Shown here piece after piece: positions 8,271 to 18,276 of a DNA stretch of 64,000 nt. Positions within the stretch are counted from its first letter, which is position 1; the number at the start of each line of letters is the position of its first letter. Position numbers and translations under genes: made by a program. This DNA is from Bythopirellula sp937925545 (lineage in GTDB: Bacteria > Planctomycetota > Planctomycetia > Pirellulales > Lacipirellulaceae). Where the stretch lies: positions 1 through 64,000 of the forward strand of contig CALALR010000009.1 of assembly GCA_937925545.1 (NCBI GenBank), read 5' to 3'. The notes under the pieces were generated by a model. It was not told where the DNA came from. It saw only the letters and a program-made list of their open reading frames with translations, and made no database searches.

Positions 8271-9506
8271 TCAAATCAGCAGTCCTGCAAAACAGGCCGT
8301 CAAGAAGCTAGCCAGGGTTCCACCCACCATCGCCCTTAAACCGAGTTTCGCCAGGTCTGAACGCCGTTCGGGAGCGATCCCTCCAATTCCCCCCAACTGG
8401 ATGCCGATCGAGCTGAAATTGGCAAAGCCGCAGAGGGCGAACATCATGATATCGCGGGACCGAGAGCTGATTTTTATGGCGCTATCCGCTGCGTCCCATT
8501 CTGCTAAACGACCATAGGCGACAAATTCATTGGTGGCCATTTTCAGCCCCATCAATTGCCCCGCCGCCGAACAATCTTCTGACTCGATTCCGATCAACCA
8601 CGCCATAGGCCAAAAAAGTTTGCCTAGCACACCCTCAAGCGACCAAAGTCCCGTACCATCTGCACTTACATACCCAAAGAGTCCGCCTATCCAAGCCAGC
8701 AGCGTATTGATCGTGGCGATCAAAGCCAGGAATACTATTAACATCGCACCCACGTTCAAAGCCAGCTGAAGACCTCCAACGGTGCCGTTGGCGATTGATT
8801 CAAGCACATTCGCGCTTTCGTCTTTGATGTCAAGGCTCACCGAACCACGAGTTTTGGGTTGATCGATTTCAGGCTGAATCACTTTGGCGAGCAATAGTGC
8901 TCCTGGAGCAGATATGACCGATGCGCAAAGGAGATCTCCAGCGTCGAATCCCATCGAGGCAAGCGCACCGAGCACCCCACCGGCCATGGTAGCAAATCCC
9001 CCCATCATCACAGCATTCAATTCCGAAGTGGTCATCGAACTGATGTACGGCCTAATCACCAAAGGAGCCTCGGTTTGGCCCACAAAAACGTTCGCCGCTG
9101 CAGAAAGCGTCTCCGCCCCGGAAGTTCCCAGAGTTTTCTGCATCACGACGGCCATCAAACTCACAACTTTTTGCATGACGCCGTAATAGTAGAAAATCGA
9201 CATGAATGCCGAAAAGAAAATGATTGTGGGGAGAACCTTGAATGCGAAAAAATGCTCTTCAAAACCAGATCCAAAAACAAATGAAGTGCCAGCATCGACA
9301 CATCCCAACAAGCCCACAAAGATGTTGTCAATTTGCTCAAAGATTCCCTTGCCGAAAGAAGTCGTCAAGAAGATCACTGCAAAAGTAAGCTGCAGGGCCA
9401 AACCTCCACAGACCGTTCGCCAAGGGAAATGTCCTCGGTGAGAACTCATCAACCATGCCAGCCCGATAATAACGACAATCCCTAGCAGGCTGACATAGTT
9501 GTGCAT
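8271..9506 (-). CDS. nupC: Concentrative nucleoside transporter (NupC/CNT family)
   Basis: An integral membrane symporter of about 411 residues that would import nucleosides with H+ or Na+. Hydrophobic segments occur throughout, starting with YVSLLGIVVIIGLAWLM. The CNT signature appears as FVGQTEAPLVIRPY within the first half, then TNEFVAYGRL and the terminal segment GFANFSSIGIQLGGIG. The ATG at 9506 is chosen because AAGGA lies seven bases upstream and the protein then starts directly with a transmembrane helix. The longer frame to 9650 would add a non-homologous leader through the heptad repeats. Its position between upp and hpt supports a role in nucleoside uptake for salvage. Confidence 0.92.
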   Translation of the reverse strand: MHNYVSLLGIVVIIGLAWLMSSHRGHFPWRTVCGGLALQLTFAVIFLTTSFGKGIFEQIDNIFVGLLGCVDAGTSFVFGSGFEEHFFAFKVLPTIIFFSAFMSIFYYYGVMQKVVSLMAVVMQKTLGTSGAETLSAAANVFVGQTEAPLVIRPYISSMTTSELNAVMMGGFATMAGGVLGALASMGFDAGDLLCASVISAPGALLLAKVIQPEIDQPKTRGSVSLDIKDESANVLESIANGTVGGLQLALNVGAMLIVFLALIATINTLLAWIGGLFGYVSADGTGLWSLEGVLGKLFWPMAWLIGIESEDCSAAGQLMGLKMATNEFVAYGRLAEWDAADSAIKISSRSRDIMMFALCGFANFSSIGIQLGGIGGIAPERRSDLAKLGLRAMVGGTLASFLTACFAGLLI

Positions 9507-9530
9507 TGATTTGTCCTTGGTTCGTATTCG

Positions 9531-9586
9531 ATTGTCCGTTGTTGGTTCACAGTTTTGCCACCGACCACGGACCACAGAGAACGGAC
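9531..9586. repeat. Heptad repeat tract between upp and nupC
   Basis: Eight consecutive degenerate heptads can be read without a gap: ATTGTCC, GTTGTTG, GTTCACA, GTTTTGC, CACCGAC, CACGGAC, CACAGAG, AACGGAC. ATTGTCC resembles AATGTCC of the array at the left window edge. The tract occupies the gap between the upp stop (9610) and the transporter start (9506). No hairpin terminator is evident here. Confidence 0.6.
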
Positions 9587-9609
9587 TTTGCCATTTGCTG
9601 AAACCGTTC

Positions 9610-10311
9610 TTACCCTGGATCGACCGTGTTAAAAATGCGATCCCCTGCATCTCCCAAGCCGGGAACTATGAACTTGCGATCATTGAGCGTGGGATCGACC
9701 TGTGCGACGTACACTTGCGCCTCTGGAAACTGAGAGGCCACAGCGTCGACTCCTTCTTGAGATGCAATCAGCGACACCACTTTCGTCTGCTTGACTCCCC
9801 ATTCGCGTAACGTCATCAGGGCCGCCATTGCCGAACCACCCGTGGCGAGCATCGGATCGAGGATAATGGCCACGTCCACGGGATTCTTTGGAGGAAGCTT
9901 GTCGTAATAGCGGACAGGTTGTGCCGTCTCTTCATCGCGATAGAGTCCCAGATGCCAGACTTCTGCCATGGGAAGAAGATCAAGAACCGGATCAATCATT
10001 CCCAACCCGGCACGCAAGATAGGGATCAGACCGACCCGCTGAGAAAGCTCGACACCATCCGTCTCGCAAAGGGGAGTTTCAACCGTTGTTTCTAATACCT
10101 TCAAATCTTTGGTCGCTTCGTAGACCATCAAGGTTGCCAGGCGTTTGACCGAGGCTCGAAAAAGTGAAGGCTGGGTCGTCTTGTTGCGCAACTTGGTCAG
10201 ATGCACTTGGATTAAGGGGTGCTTGATGACAGTCACCCCTCCTGACTGTTTTGCGCCGGAAGGAGTTGAAATGGTGCGGTCCTTTTTCTTTTCTACGGTC
10301 GTGCCAGGCAT
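9610..10311 (-). CDS. upp: Uracil phosphoribosyltransferase
   Basis: A 233-residue enzyme that makes UMP from uracil and PRPP. Family landmarks are visible in order: HPLIQVHLTKLRNKTT near residue 31, LIPILRAGLGMIDPVL near 95, the PRPP-binding loop ILDPMLATGGSAMAAL near 150, and the uracil-binding end segment FIVPGLGDAGDRIFNT. A 25-residue lysine and serine-rich N-terminal extension (VEKKKDRTISTPSGAK) precedes the conserved domain, slightly longer than the usual 208-residue enzyme. It is the first gene of the upp-transporter-hpt strand group. Products of cdd and nucleoside cleavage would feed it with uracil. Confidence 0.95.
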   Translation of the reverse strand: MPGTTVEKKKDRTISTPSGAKQSGGVTVIKHPLIQVHLTKLRNKTTQPSLFRASVKRLATLMVYEATKDLKVLETTVETPLCETDGVELSQRVGLIPILRAGLGMIDPVLDLLPMAEVWHLGLYRDEETAQPVRYYDKLPPKNPVDVAIILDPMLATGGSAMAALMTLREWGVKQTKVVSLIASQEGVDAVASQFPEAQVYVAQVDPTLNDRKFIVPGLGDAGDRIFNTVDPG

Positions 10312-10513
10312 TTTGAGATCTCCAAGAGACTAGAGGCATCCTGCGAACTTTCACCTATAGCTGCCAGAACAGAAGCTTGCCAATCTATTTTAATCAAGCC
10401 AGCAGGTACTGAGAAGCAGTGGCAGTTCGACTCACGGGAATCACTCAGATTGCCATTTCTGGGGCTGCCCGCAGAGTGTACGCAATCCGCAGAGATTTAC
10501 AAATTCCTGAGTT

Positions 10514-11362
10514 TCACATACCAATCTGGCAATGCTTGAGCATGTCGGCGGGAGAGCAAACGTAGCTGATGAGAAACGGCCCGAATTCGGCATAGCGGGC
10601 GCTGGCTTCATCGAATCGCATCCGATAGACAATGTCTTTCAGATACTCAGGATTGGCTGCCCACAAGGTGACCCCCCACTCCCAGTCGTCAAATCCCAGT
10701 CCGACGGTGATCAGTTGGCTCACCTTGCCTGCGAATGCCATTCCGCTACGGGCATGTTCGCTCATCAAGGCGTTGCGTTCATCCTTGCTTAGCAGGAACC
10801 AGTTTTCGCCAACTTTGCGTTTCTTGTTCATCGGATAGAAACAGGTATTGGGCCAGGCTGGGAAATCAGGAGTTAACCGTTGCCGATTCATTCCTTCGAG
10901 CCGATCCGCATAGCCTTTGACCTTGGCCGCATAAGTGGGACTGTCGACGGTTTCTCCTTCCGCGACGAGCCGCTCGCCAAACTGCTCGACCGAGGGAACA
11001 TACTCGCTGATCTCAGTGACTGAGACGAACGAATAACCGGAAACCAGGGCATGCCCTAGAGGTGAAGCGAGGAGCCGCTGGTTCACCCTCTCGACCTTGA
11101 GAGGATCGGGGTCCATCAGCATCAAGCTGAAGTCGGCCTTATGGCCGCTGACGACGGATGTCTGCATCCGTAGTGGTGCGTCTTTGCTCTTAGGATCCAG
11201 CAGTGCAATCACTGCGTCGATGCCTGCGGAAATTTCCGCTCCCTGCATCTGCGCGAGTGCGGTCCGATTCCACGAGTAATACAGATGGCTGCAGTGCCAG
11301 CCGCCTGCGGCTGGGGAAAGGGAAACCTCGGAAGGGGGGGAAGCTACGTGCGGTCGGCTCAT
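10514..11362 (-). CDS. hemQ: Coproheme decarboxylase HemQ (chlorite dismutase family)
   Basis: A 282-residue member of the chlorite dismutase-like family that decarboxylates coproheme to heme b in the coproporphyrin-dependent pathway. The catalytic Tyr lies in CFYPMNKKRK. The proximal heme His is in SEHARSGMAFAGKV, followed by TVGLGFDDWEWGVTLWA and DIVYRMRFDEASARYAEFGPF, strong family signatures. The YPM(N)K motif and lack of a signal peptide favour HemQ over a chlorite-degrading enzyme. Two other heme genes occur in the window (hemB at 28.9 kb and hemL at 45.3 kb), but no ferrochelatase or coproporphyrinogen oxidase is adjacent. Confidence 0.9.
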   Translation of the reverse strand: MSRPHVASPPSEVSLSPAAGGWHCSHLYYSWNRTALAQMQGAEISAGIDAVIALLDPKSKDAPLRMQTSVVSGHKADFSLMLMDPDPLKVERVNQRLLASPLGHALVSGYSFVSVTEISEYVPSVEQFGERLVAEGETVDSPTYAAKVKGYADRLEGMNRQRLTPDFPAWPNTCFYPMNKKRKVGENWFLLSKDERNALMSEHARSGMAFAGKVSQLITVGLGFDDWEWGVTLWAANPEYLKDIVYRMRFDEASARYAEFGPFLISYVCSPADMLKHCQIGM

Positions 11363-11463
11363 GGTTTTTGCTTAAAAGTCGAAATAGTTGGAGCAAGTGA
11401 GCAAAGTCAGTCCGCATCGTAGCAAATCTCCCAGTAGGGTGGTAAGGGGTTACAAAACCATAA

Positions 11464-11718
11464 CTAAAATTCGTCCTTGAGTGCTTGTTGAGAGTCCTTC
11501 CATAGGGTGAGACAAGAATCGCACATCTCTGAGATACTATCGATGGCGAATTTATGTAAGACGTTTAATGCAAGAGCCAGTCGCTCGAACATCCACCACA
11601 GACTACGGTGGAGCGAGATGGGATCGTAGAACATGCTGCCCTTCATCAGATTCGAGATAAAATCGCTGTTACGATGGCTTTCGTAGATCTGCATGTCTTC
11701 TATTCTAATTCGACCCAA
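11464..11718 (-). CDS. Possible small protein, 76-84 residues, unrecognised
   Basis: An open frame directly downstream of the spoVR-operon tail gene, eight bases after its stop. It would start at a TTG (11718) or at an ATG eight codons later; both have weak ribosome sites. The predicted peptide is helical (SLWWMFERLALALNVLHKF) and has no recognised family. The position on the operon strand is the only positive argument, and it may be a chance frame. Confidence 0.3.
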   Translation of the reverse strand: MGRIRIEDMQIYESHRNSDFISNLMKGSMFYDPISLHRSLWWMFERLALALNVLHKFAIDSISEMCDSCLTLWKDSQQALKDEF

Positions 11719-11726
11719 TGGTGTGG

Positions 11727-12212
11727 CTAGCTGGAGAGAACTTCTTCCACCGCAATATTAAAATCCTCGACCAACCTACCGAGAACCTCATGGGTCAAAG
11801 TGGCAGGAACGGGAAGCCTGGAATTGCCGGGTTGTTTTTCATAGCGTGTGAGCGAAACGCTACCTCCTTGCCGCAATGTAAGTTCATAGTATTTCAGGCC
11901 ATTGTCGTCTTTCTGAGGAGGATTGCTACGCATTTGAACCACACAGCCGGTCGCATCGATCTCGATCGGCGAAATGGGCTCGAGTAGATAGGTGACTCGC
12001 CCGCAAAGCGACTTGCTGGCCGTCTCCAGCTTGGCAATATCTGCGGACACCAACTCGCCCGTTTCAAGGGCCAGGTTAGAAATCGCCGCTCCCAGAGGAT
12101 CGCATTGGAGAACCTGACACTTCACTGTGCGCGGACCGTCAATCACGCATATCTGCTGATTTGTCTGGCCGACGAGCGCACTGAGTTCTTGTAGAAAATC
12201 ATCGCGGAGCAT
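11727..12212 (-). CDS. Conserved-looking hypothetical protein at the end of the spoVR operon
   Basis: A roughly 161-residue soluble protein without signal peptide or membrane segment. I do not recognise a family. It has a beta-rich first half (ICVIDGPRTVKCQVLQCDPLGAAISNL) resembling a small barrel that might bind a ligand or nucleic acid; this is inference. The ATG at 12212 overlaps the spoVR stop in a TGATG arrangement, and GAGGAA upstream serves as ribosome site, so translation should be coupled to spoVR. A GTG one codon earlier is also possible. It extends the PrkA-YeaH-SpoVR operon by a gene that I do not know from the classical trio. Confidence 0.7.
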   Translation of the reverse strand: MLRDDFLQELSALVGQTNQQICVIDGPRTVKCQVLQCDPLGAAISNLALETGELVSADIAKLETASKSLCGRVTYLLEPISPIEIDATGCVVQMRSNPPQKDDNGLKYYELTLRQGGSVSLTRYEKQPGNSRLPVPATLTHEVLGRLVEDFNIAVEEVLSS

Positions 12213-13753
12213 CACAATGATTCCTCCACTTCGTCGGCAAGTTCTTCCGGCTCGCCCTGTTCAAAGTCATGTTCTGAACCATCGTAAGACAATACAACGG
12301 GACCGTTCTCGAGGCGGGTTTCCAAATGCACGGGTCGTCCCCAGAGTCGCTGCAAGTTTTCGAGAGTATCGCGTGCATAGTCGAGCTGAAGTTCTACACC
12401 TGAGAAACTATGCTCGAGATAGAGTTCACCTCGGTTGTGGTAGTTGCCATCCACAACGGCGATAATCGGGCGGCCTCGGTTAGTCAGACTGTCAAGCAAT
12501 TGCTTCTTCACCTTAGGAAATTCACGGCTTTCGATTTCGTAAACGTCGCTACGTTCATTATACCCAAAGCGGAAGAGTCGATGTTCGCGGACGAAATCCA
12601 ACGTGAGGAATTCGTCAATAAAAGTAAGATCATTATGGATGCGACGGACCTCAAAAATCTTCTCTCTCCCCAGCCCGGCGTCAGTGTTCCAATTCTGTTG
12701 GGCGGCATGATCGTCGCAGTTTTCGTACTCCGGGCCAAAAGCACCCCGATTCCAGCGGTCTTCGATATTGCGAAAAAGTTCGATCCCAACCTTGTAAGGG
12801 TTTAATTGGGTCGGAGAACTGGCAAGGGTGCCGCTGTGATGGTCACAATAGTTAATCACGTCGGCAGCCGTGAGGCCCTGGCGGATCATGATTGTAGAAT
12901 GCCAATAACTGGCCCACCCTTCGTTCATAATCTTCGTCTGCGCCTGGGGAGCAAAATAGTAGGACTCGTCACGGATGATCGACAGCACATCCGCTTGCCA
13001 ACTCTTGAGCGGAGCGTGTTCCAGGATGAACAGCATCACGTCTCGTTCGGGATGCTCGGGGATTTTTGGAATCTGTTGTTCTTCCTCGGAATCTTCATCA
13101 ATGGATTTGCGATATCGAGGATTTATAAACCGATCCATGTAGTCTTTTGCTTCAAAACGTGGAGAAATCTTCTTCTCCTTTTCCTTTTTAGAACTCGAAA
13201 AATCATAGCGGCTTTTTACTTCTCGGCGGCGAATATGGGGGGAGTGGATATCGATCAAGTCCTCAATGCTCAGACAGGCATCGATAAAGTTTTCGACTTT
13301 CTCTACGCCAAATTCATCCATGTAGCGGCGTATCCGGCTCCCATGGTTGGCCATCTCGTCCATCATCTTGCGGCTGGTGTGAGCGAACCAATGATTGTTT
13401 TTGAAGAAATCGCAGTGCCCGTATACGTGGGCCATCACCAGCTTCTGATCGATCAAACCATTGCTCCGCATCAGATAGGCGTAGCAGGGGTTGTTGTTGA
13501 TCACCATCTCATAGATTTTTTGCAGTCCGTAATTGTAGCCTTTGCTAAGCTGCTCGTACTCCATTCCGAAACGCCAGTGAGGATAACGCGTAGGAAACCC
13601 GCCCCGAGCAGCAATGGCATTGAGTTGGTCAGCATCTATTAGCTCAAATATCGTGGGATAGAAATCCAGTCCATAGCCCCGGGCGTAGCCTTCGATTTCC
13701 GTTTGAATCGCGGCAAGTTCCGGCGTCAAATTACCTAGTTCGGCTATAGACAT
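12212..13753 (-). CDS. spoVR: SpoVR family protein
   Basis: A 513-residue SpoVR-like protein. The family includes Bacillus SpoVR, involved in spore cortex formation, and E. coli YcgB, a stationary-phase protein; the biochemical activity is unknown. Recognisable segments are YGLDFYPTIFELIDADQLN, GGFPTRYPHWRFGMEYEQL, CYAYLMRSN, MAHVYGHCDFFKNN and MNEGWASYWH. A Lys-rich linker (SSKKEKEKKI) sits near residue 190. The gene lies third in a same-strand run: prkA, yeaH, a 64-residue gene, spoVR. That order matches the known association of these three families and suggests a role in starvation or stress rather than sporulation. Confidence 0.93.
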   Translation of the reverse strand: MSIAELGNLTPELAAIQTEIEGYARGYGLDFYPTIFELIDADQLNAIAARGGFPTRYPHWRFGMEYEQLSKGYNYGLQKIYEMVINNNPCYAYLMRSNGLIDQKLVMAHVYGHCDFFKNNHWFAHTSRKMMDEMANHGSRIRRYMDEFGVEKVENFIDACLSIEDLIDIHSPHIRRREVKSRYDFSSSKKEKEKKISPRFEAKDYMDRFINPRYRKSIDEDSEEEQQIPKIPEHPERDVMLFILEHAPLKSWQADVLSIIRDESYYFAPQAQTKIMNEGWASYWHSTIMIRQGLTAADVINYCDHHSGTLASSPTQLNPYKVGIELFRNIEDRWNRGAFGPEYENCDDHAAQQNWNTDAGLGREKIFEVRRIHNDLTFIDEFLTLDFVREHRLFRFGYNERSDVYEIESREFPKVKKQLLDSLTNRGRPIIAVVDGNYHNRGELYLEHSFSGVELQLDYARDTLENLQRLWGRPVHLETRLENGPVVLSYDGSEHDFEQGEPEELADEVEESL

Positions 13754-13776
13754 GGGAAAGAATTCCTGGGTTTATT

Positions 13777-13971
13777 TCAAGCCGCTCGGCGGACATTGAA
13801 GCAAGATATATCCAAAGCACGAATCAAGTCATAGAACCTGGGCAGATCCTTTGCCAATTGCAAACGGGCGTTGGCAATAGCCTCTTCATCGTTGGTTCCA
13901 CTGACCACGACTTCGATATGACCTACTTTGACCTGATAGCGATGCAATTGAATGTCGCTGATGCTCTTCAT
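13777..13971 (-). CDS. Small protein (64 residues) between yeaH and spoVR
   Basis: A 64-residue protein whose ATG is preceded by AGAGGG at good spacing. It begins 11 bases after the yeaH stop and ends 23 bases before the spoVR start, so it fits the operon exactly. The sequence mixes beta-prone (YQVKVGHIEVVVSG) and helical (DEEAIANARLQLAKDLPRFYDL) segments. It looks like a compact alpha/beta fold with no signal peptide or Cys motif. I recognise no family. A regulatory or adaptor role for PrkA, YeaH or SpoVR is plausible only from position. Confidence 0.7.
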   Translation of the reverse strand: MKSISDIQLHRYQVKVGHIEVVVSGTNDEEAIANARLQLAKDLPRFYDLIRALDISCFNVRRAA

Positions 13972-13982
13972 TTCATTTCCCT

Positions 13983-15092
13983 CTACTTACCCTTTCCCAG
14001 AAAAGTCTTAATTGATTGATAGATGGCATCCTTGTCTGGAATCTCTGAAAGTATCAGTGCCTCATGGTCGTTGAATTCCTTTCGCAGACTGTCAATAAAA
14101 TCGCCGCTGCCATAAGGGCTTTCGACTTGTCCGTAGCAAAAAGCATTAACTACGGGCAGCAGCTTTTGGCTAAGCAATTCGAAAGCAATTCGGTTGTCGT
14201 CTCCCCAGTTGTCGCCATCGGAAAACTGGAAACAGTAAATATTCCAATCTTCGCTGGGAAATGTGCTGGCGATCAAATCTGCACACACCTTGTAGGCAGA
14301 ACTAATTCGCGTTCCACCACTCTCTCGAGTGTGATAGAAGGTATGTTCGTCTACCTCCTTCGCCACGGCGTCGTGGATGATGTAACGCGTTTCAATTCCA
14401 CGATATTGATGGGTGAGCCAGGCATCGATCCAAAAAGCCTCGTTCCGCACAATGTTTTTCTGCTCGTCGGTCATCGATCCCGACACATCCATCAGATAAA
14501 TCGCGACTGCATTCACCTCGGGAAGAGGCACGTCGTTCCAGGACCGATATTGTTTGTCACCTTTGACAGGAACGATACAAGGGTCTTCGGGAGCATAGTT
14601 ACCCGTCGTGATCTGACGCTTGAGGGCACGCAAGTAGGTCTTCTTGAAGTGTTTAAGCGACTCGGGGCCGGTCTGACGAATGCTGTTGTATTTGGCCTTC
14701 TCGCTCTCGATGTTGGCTGTCCCTTTGGGCTGGATGCGGGGCAACTCCAATTCTTCACCAAGCATCTCGGCTAATTCATTGAGCGAGACTTCGACCTCAA
14801 CTAAATGGCCCGTACCTGGCTCGCTGCCGGCTCCACCGGCACCATCACCCTCTTGACCAGGTTGAGTCAGGGGATCGCCAATTTCACCTTTCCCCTGCCC
14901 TACCCCGCCTGAGCCATTCTTTCCATATTTAAAGTGAGGAACATCGAGCTGAGGCACGGGAATGCTGACCGCATCACGCCCACGACGCCCAATCATTTCA
15001 CCGTGTGTGATGTATTTCCGAAGATTCTGGCGAATACGTCCGCGGACGATTTGCTTGAATCGGCGTTGATCACGTTGGATGTCCATCACCAT
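13983..15092 (-). CDS. yeaH: YeaH/YhbH family protein (DUF444, VWA-like)
   Basis: A DUF444 protein of about 370 residues. The N-terminal basic region (QRRFKQIVRGRIRQNLRKYITHGEM, split by charged turns) is typical. A Gly-rich linker (GSGGVGQGKGEIGDP) precedes a von Willebrand A-like domain with the metal-binding MIDAS motif DVSGSMT near residue 200. The frame extends into prkA, but homology starts near the ATG codons at 15092 or 15086, 41-47 bases after the prkA stop. YeaH acts with the PrkA kinase in enterobacterial nitrogen-starvation response; its biochemical role is not settled. Co-transcription with prkA and spoVR is expected. Confidence 0.9.
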   Translation of the reverse strand: MVMDIQRDQRRFKQIVRGRIRQNLRKYITHGEMIGRRGRDAVSIPVPQLDVPHFKYGKNGSGGVGQGKGEIGDPLTQPGQEGDGAGGAGSEPGTGHLVEVEVSLNELAEMLGEELELPRIQPKGTANIESEKAKYNSIRQTGPESLKHFKKTYLRALKRQITTGNYAPEDPCIVPVKGDKQYRSWNDVPLPEVNAVAIYLMDVSGSMTDEQKNIVRNEAFWIDAWLTHQYRGIETRYIIHDAVAKEVDEHTFYHTRESGGTRISSAYKVCADLIASTFPSEDWNIYCFQFSDGDNWGDDNRIAFELLSQKLLPVVNAFCYGQVESPYGSGDFIDSLRKEFNDHEALILSEIPDKDAIYQSIKTFLGKGK

Positions 15093-15132
15093 GGGATGAC
15101 TCGCTCGGTGCTCACTTTTAATGGTTGATTCA

Positions 15133-17184
<2,052 letters not shown>

Positions 17185-18276
17185 CGTGGTTCTCCTTTGC
17201 GGGACGATTGGTACCTATTTGTCGGGATGGGTCGTCTCGCGTTTCCTCATTGGGATTGTGGGGGGGATAAATCTTAACGGGATAAAAATAGTTATCTAGG
17301 AAGACAAAAGTCTCCTTCTTTACCAGGACACAGCCAGGATACACTTCGTTCAACTTGTCAGCACTTCCATGCGCGCTCAATTAGGTCTGCAGGGGCTGCT
17401 CAGTTCGCTTCTCAACGGAACGCACGCTGCACTACACATCATGTGACTTACTTGTGAGCACTGTCCGTGCTGACCTGCGTGCGATGGGGAGTTGGCCGGA
17501 CACCCCAAAGGGTGGGGCCGAAGAAAGCGAACCTGACAAGACAGATTACGAGGACTTATAAGGTCCTCCACTTGCCAGTGAGTGGGCACACCTAAATGAA
17601 GGTTGGCAAAGAGCTCTGAGAAACTTCTCTGATTCCAGAGGCGAGTGAGTCATCCCAACATTGCTTGGATGAAACGACCGCTCACCCCGATTCACTCACC
17701 TCGACAATTGGAGTATTGTCAAAGTGAGCATCTCTACTATTAGTATCAACTGCGAAACGGTTGCTGGCAACATCGACTTTGTCGCTCGCTCGCTCGCTCG
17801 ATCCTGGCACGAGCATGACATCACCAACCGCAAAGCCATGCTAGCAAACAAGTTATGACAATAACTATTCGCTTTTTGATCCCCTCAATAAAGCTGTCAG
17901 ACAGTACGCAAATATCCCCCACTATTTGAGGGTAGACAGTTCTTATTCATTTGAAAACTGAGTAAATCTAGCGACACTCTCCGCCTCAATACGGTGTGAA
18001 CCGAGAGACATTTCTCGTATGTTAAACAACTCCTGCCAGCACTTAAAAAATGCTATCAGGAAAACTTTGACGAATATAACGATTATTCTGAAAGTAGCAG
18101 CTTCACCGCGTCGATAACCCCAGTACACGTTTTGTTCTCGGGGGGGCTACCGAGACGCAAACTGTGCTGGCATGACTGCCGCGAGACGAGAATCGCTCGC
18201 AGGAATCCACACAGCTGCGTCGATCTCCATGGCAAGAACTTCGCTGATAGAGGCGATGGTTGCCGAAGGGTGATCG
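17185..18276. other. Long non-coding stretch with hairpins, upstream of two divergent transcripts
   Basis: About 1.1 kb without a convincing gene, between divergent prkA and the Cys-rich repeat protein gene. Visible structures are a nested hairpin at 17494-17519 (outer GGCC arms, inner CACCC/GGGTG), a perfect 6-bp hairpin at 17551-17569 (GAGGAC and GTCCTC with a TTATAAG loop), and a CGCT simple repeat at 17783-17800. A TTG-start frame of 70 codons next to prkA looks spurious. The stretch probably holds the prkA operon promoter and could encode a small RNA, which I cannot assign to a known family. Confidence 0.5.
17783..17800. repeat. CGCT tetranucleotide simple repeat
   Basis: Four and a half tandem copies of CGCT. 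The tract is short, non-coding and 477 bases or more upstream of the Cys-rich repeat protein gene. Such tracts can slip during replication, but there is no direct sign of phase variation here. Confidence 0.7.

Noticed and set aside
9507..9650. N-terminal extension of the nucleoside transporter
   Set aside because: It crosses a heptad repeat tract and the ATG at 9506 has AAGGA seven bases upstream.
12806..13642. 278-codon plus-strand frame antisense to spoVR
   Set aside because: Shadow of spoVR; no domain or ribosome site.
17804..17820. Possible sigma54 promoter (TGGCACG...)
   Set aside because: The -12 half lacks TTGC, so the match does not reach a usable standard.
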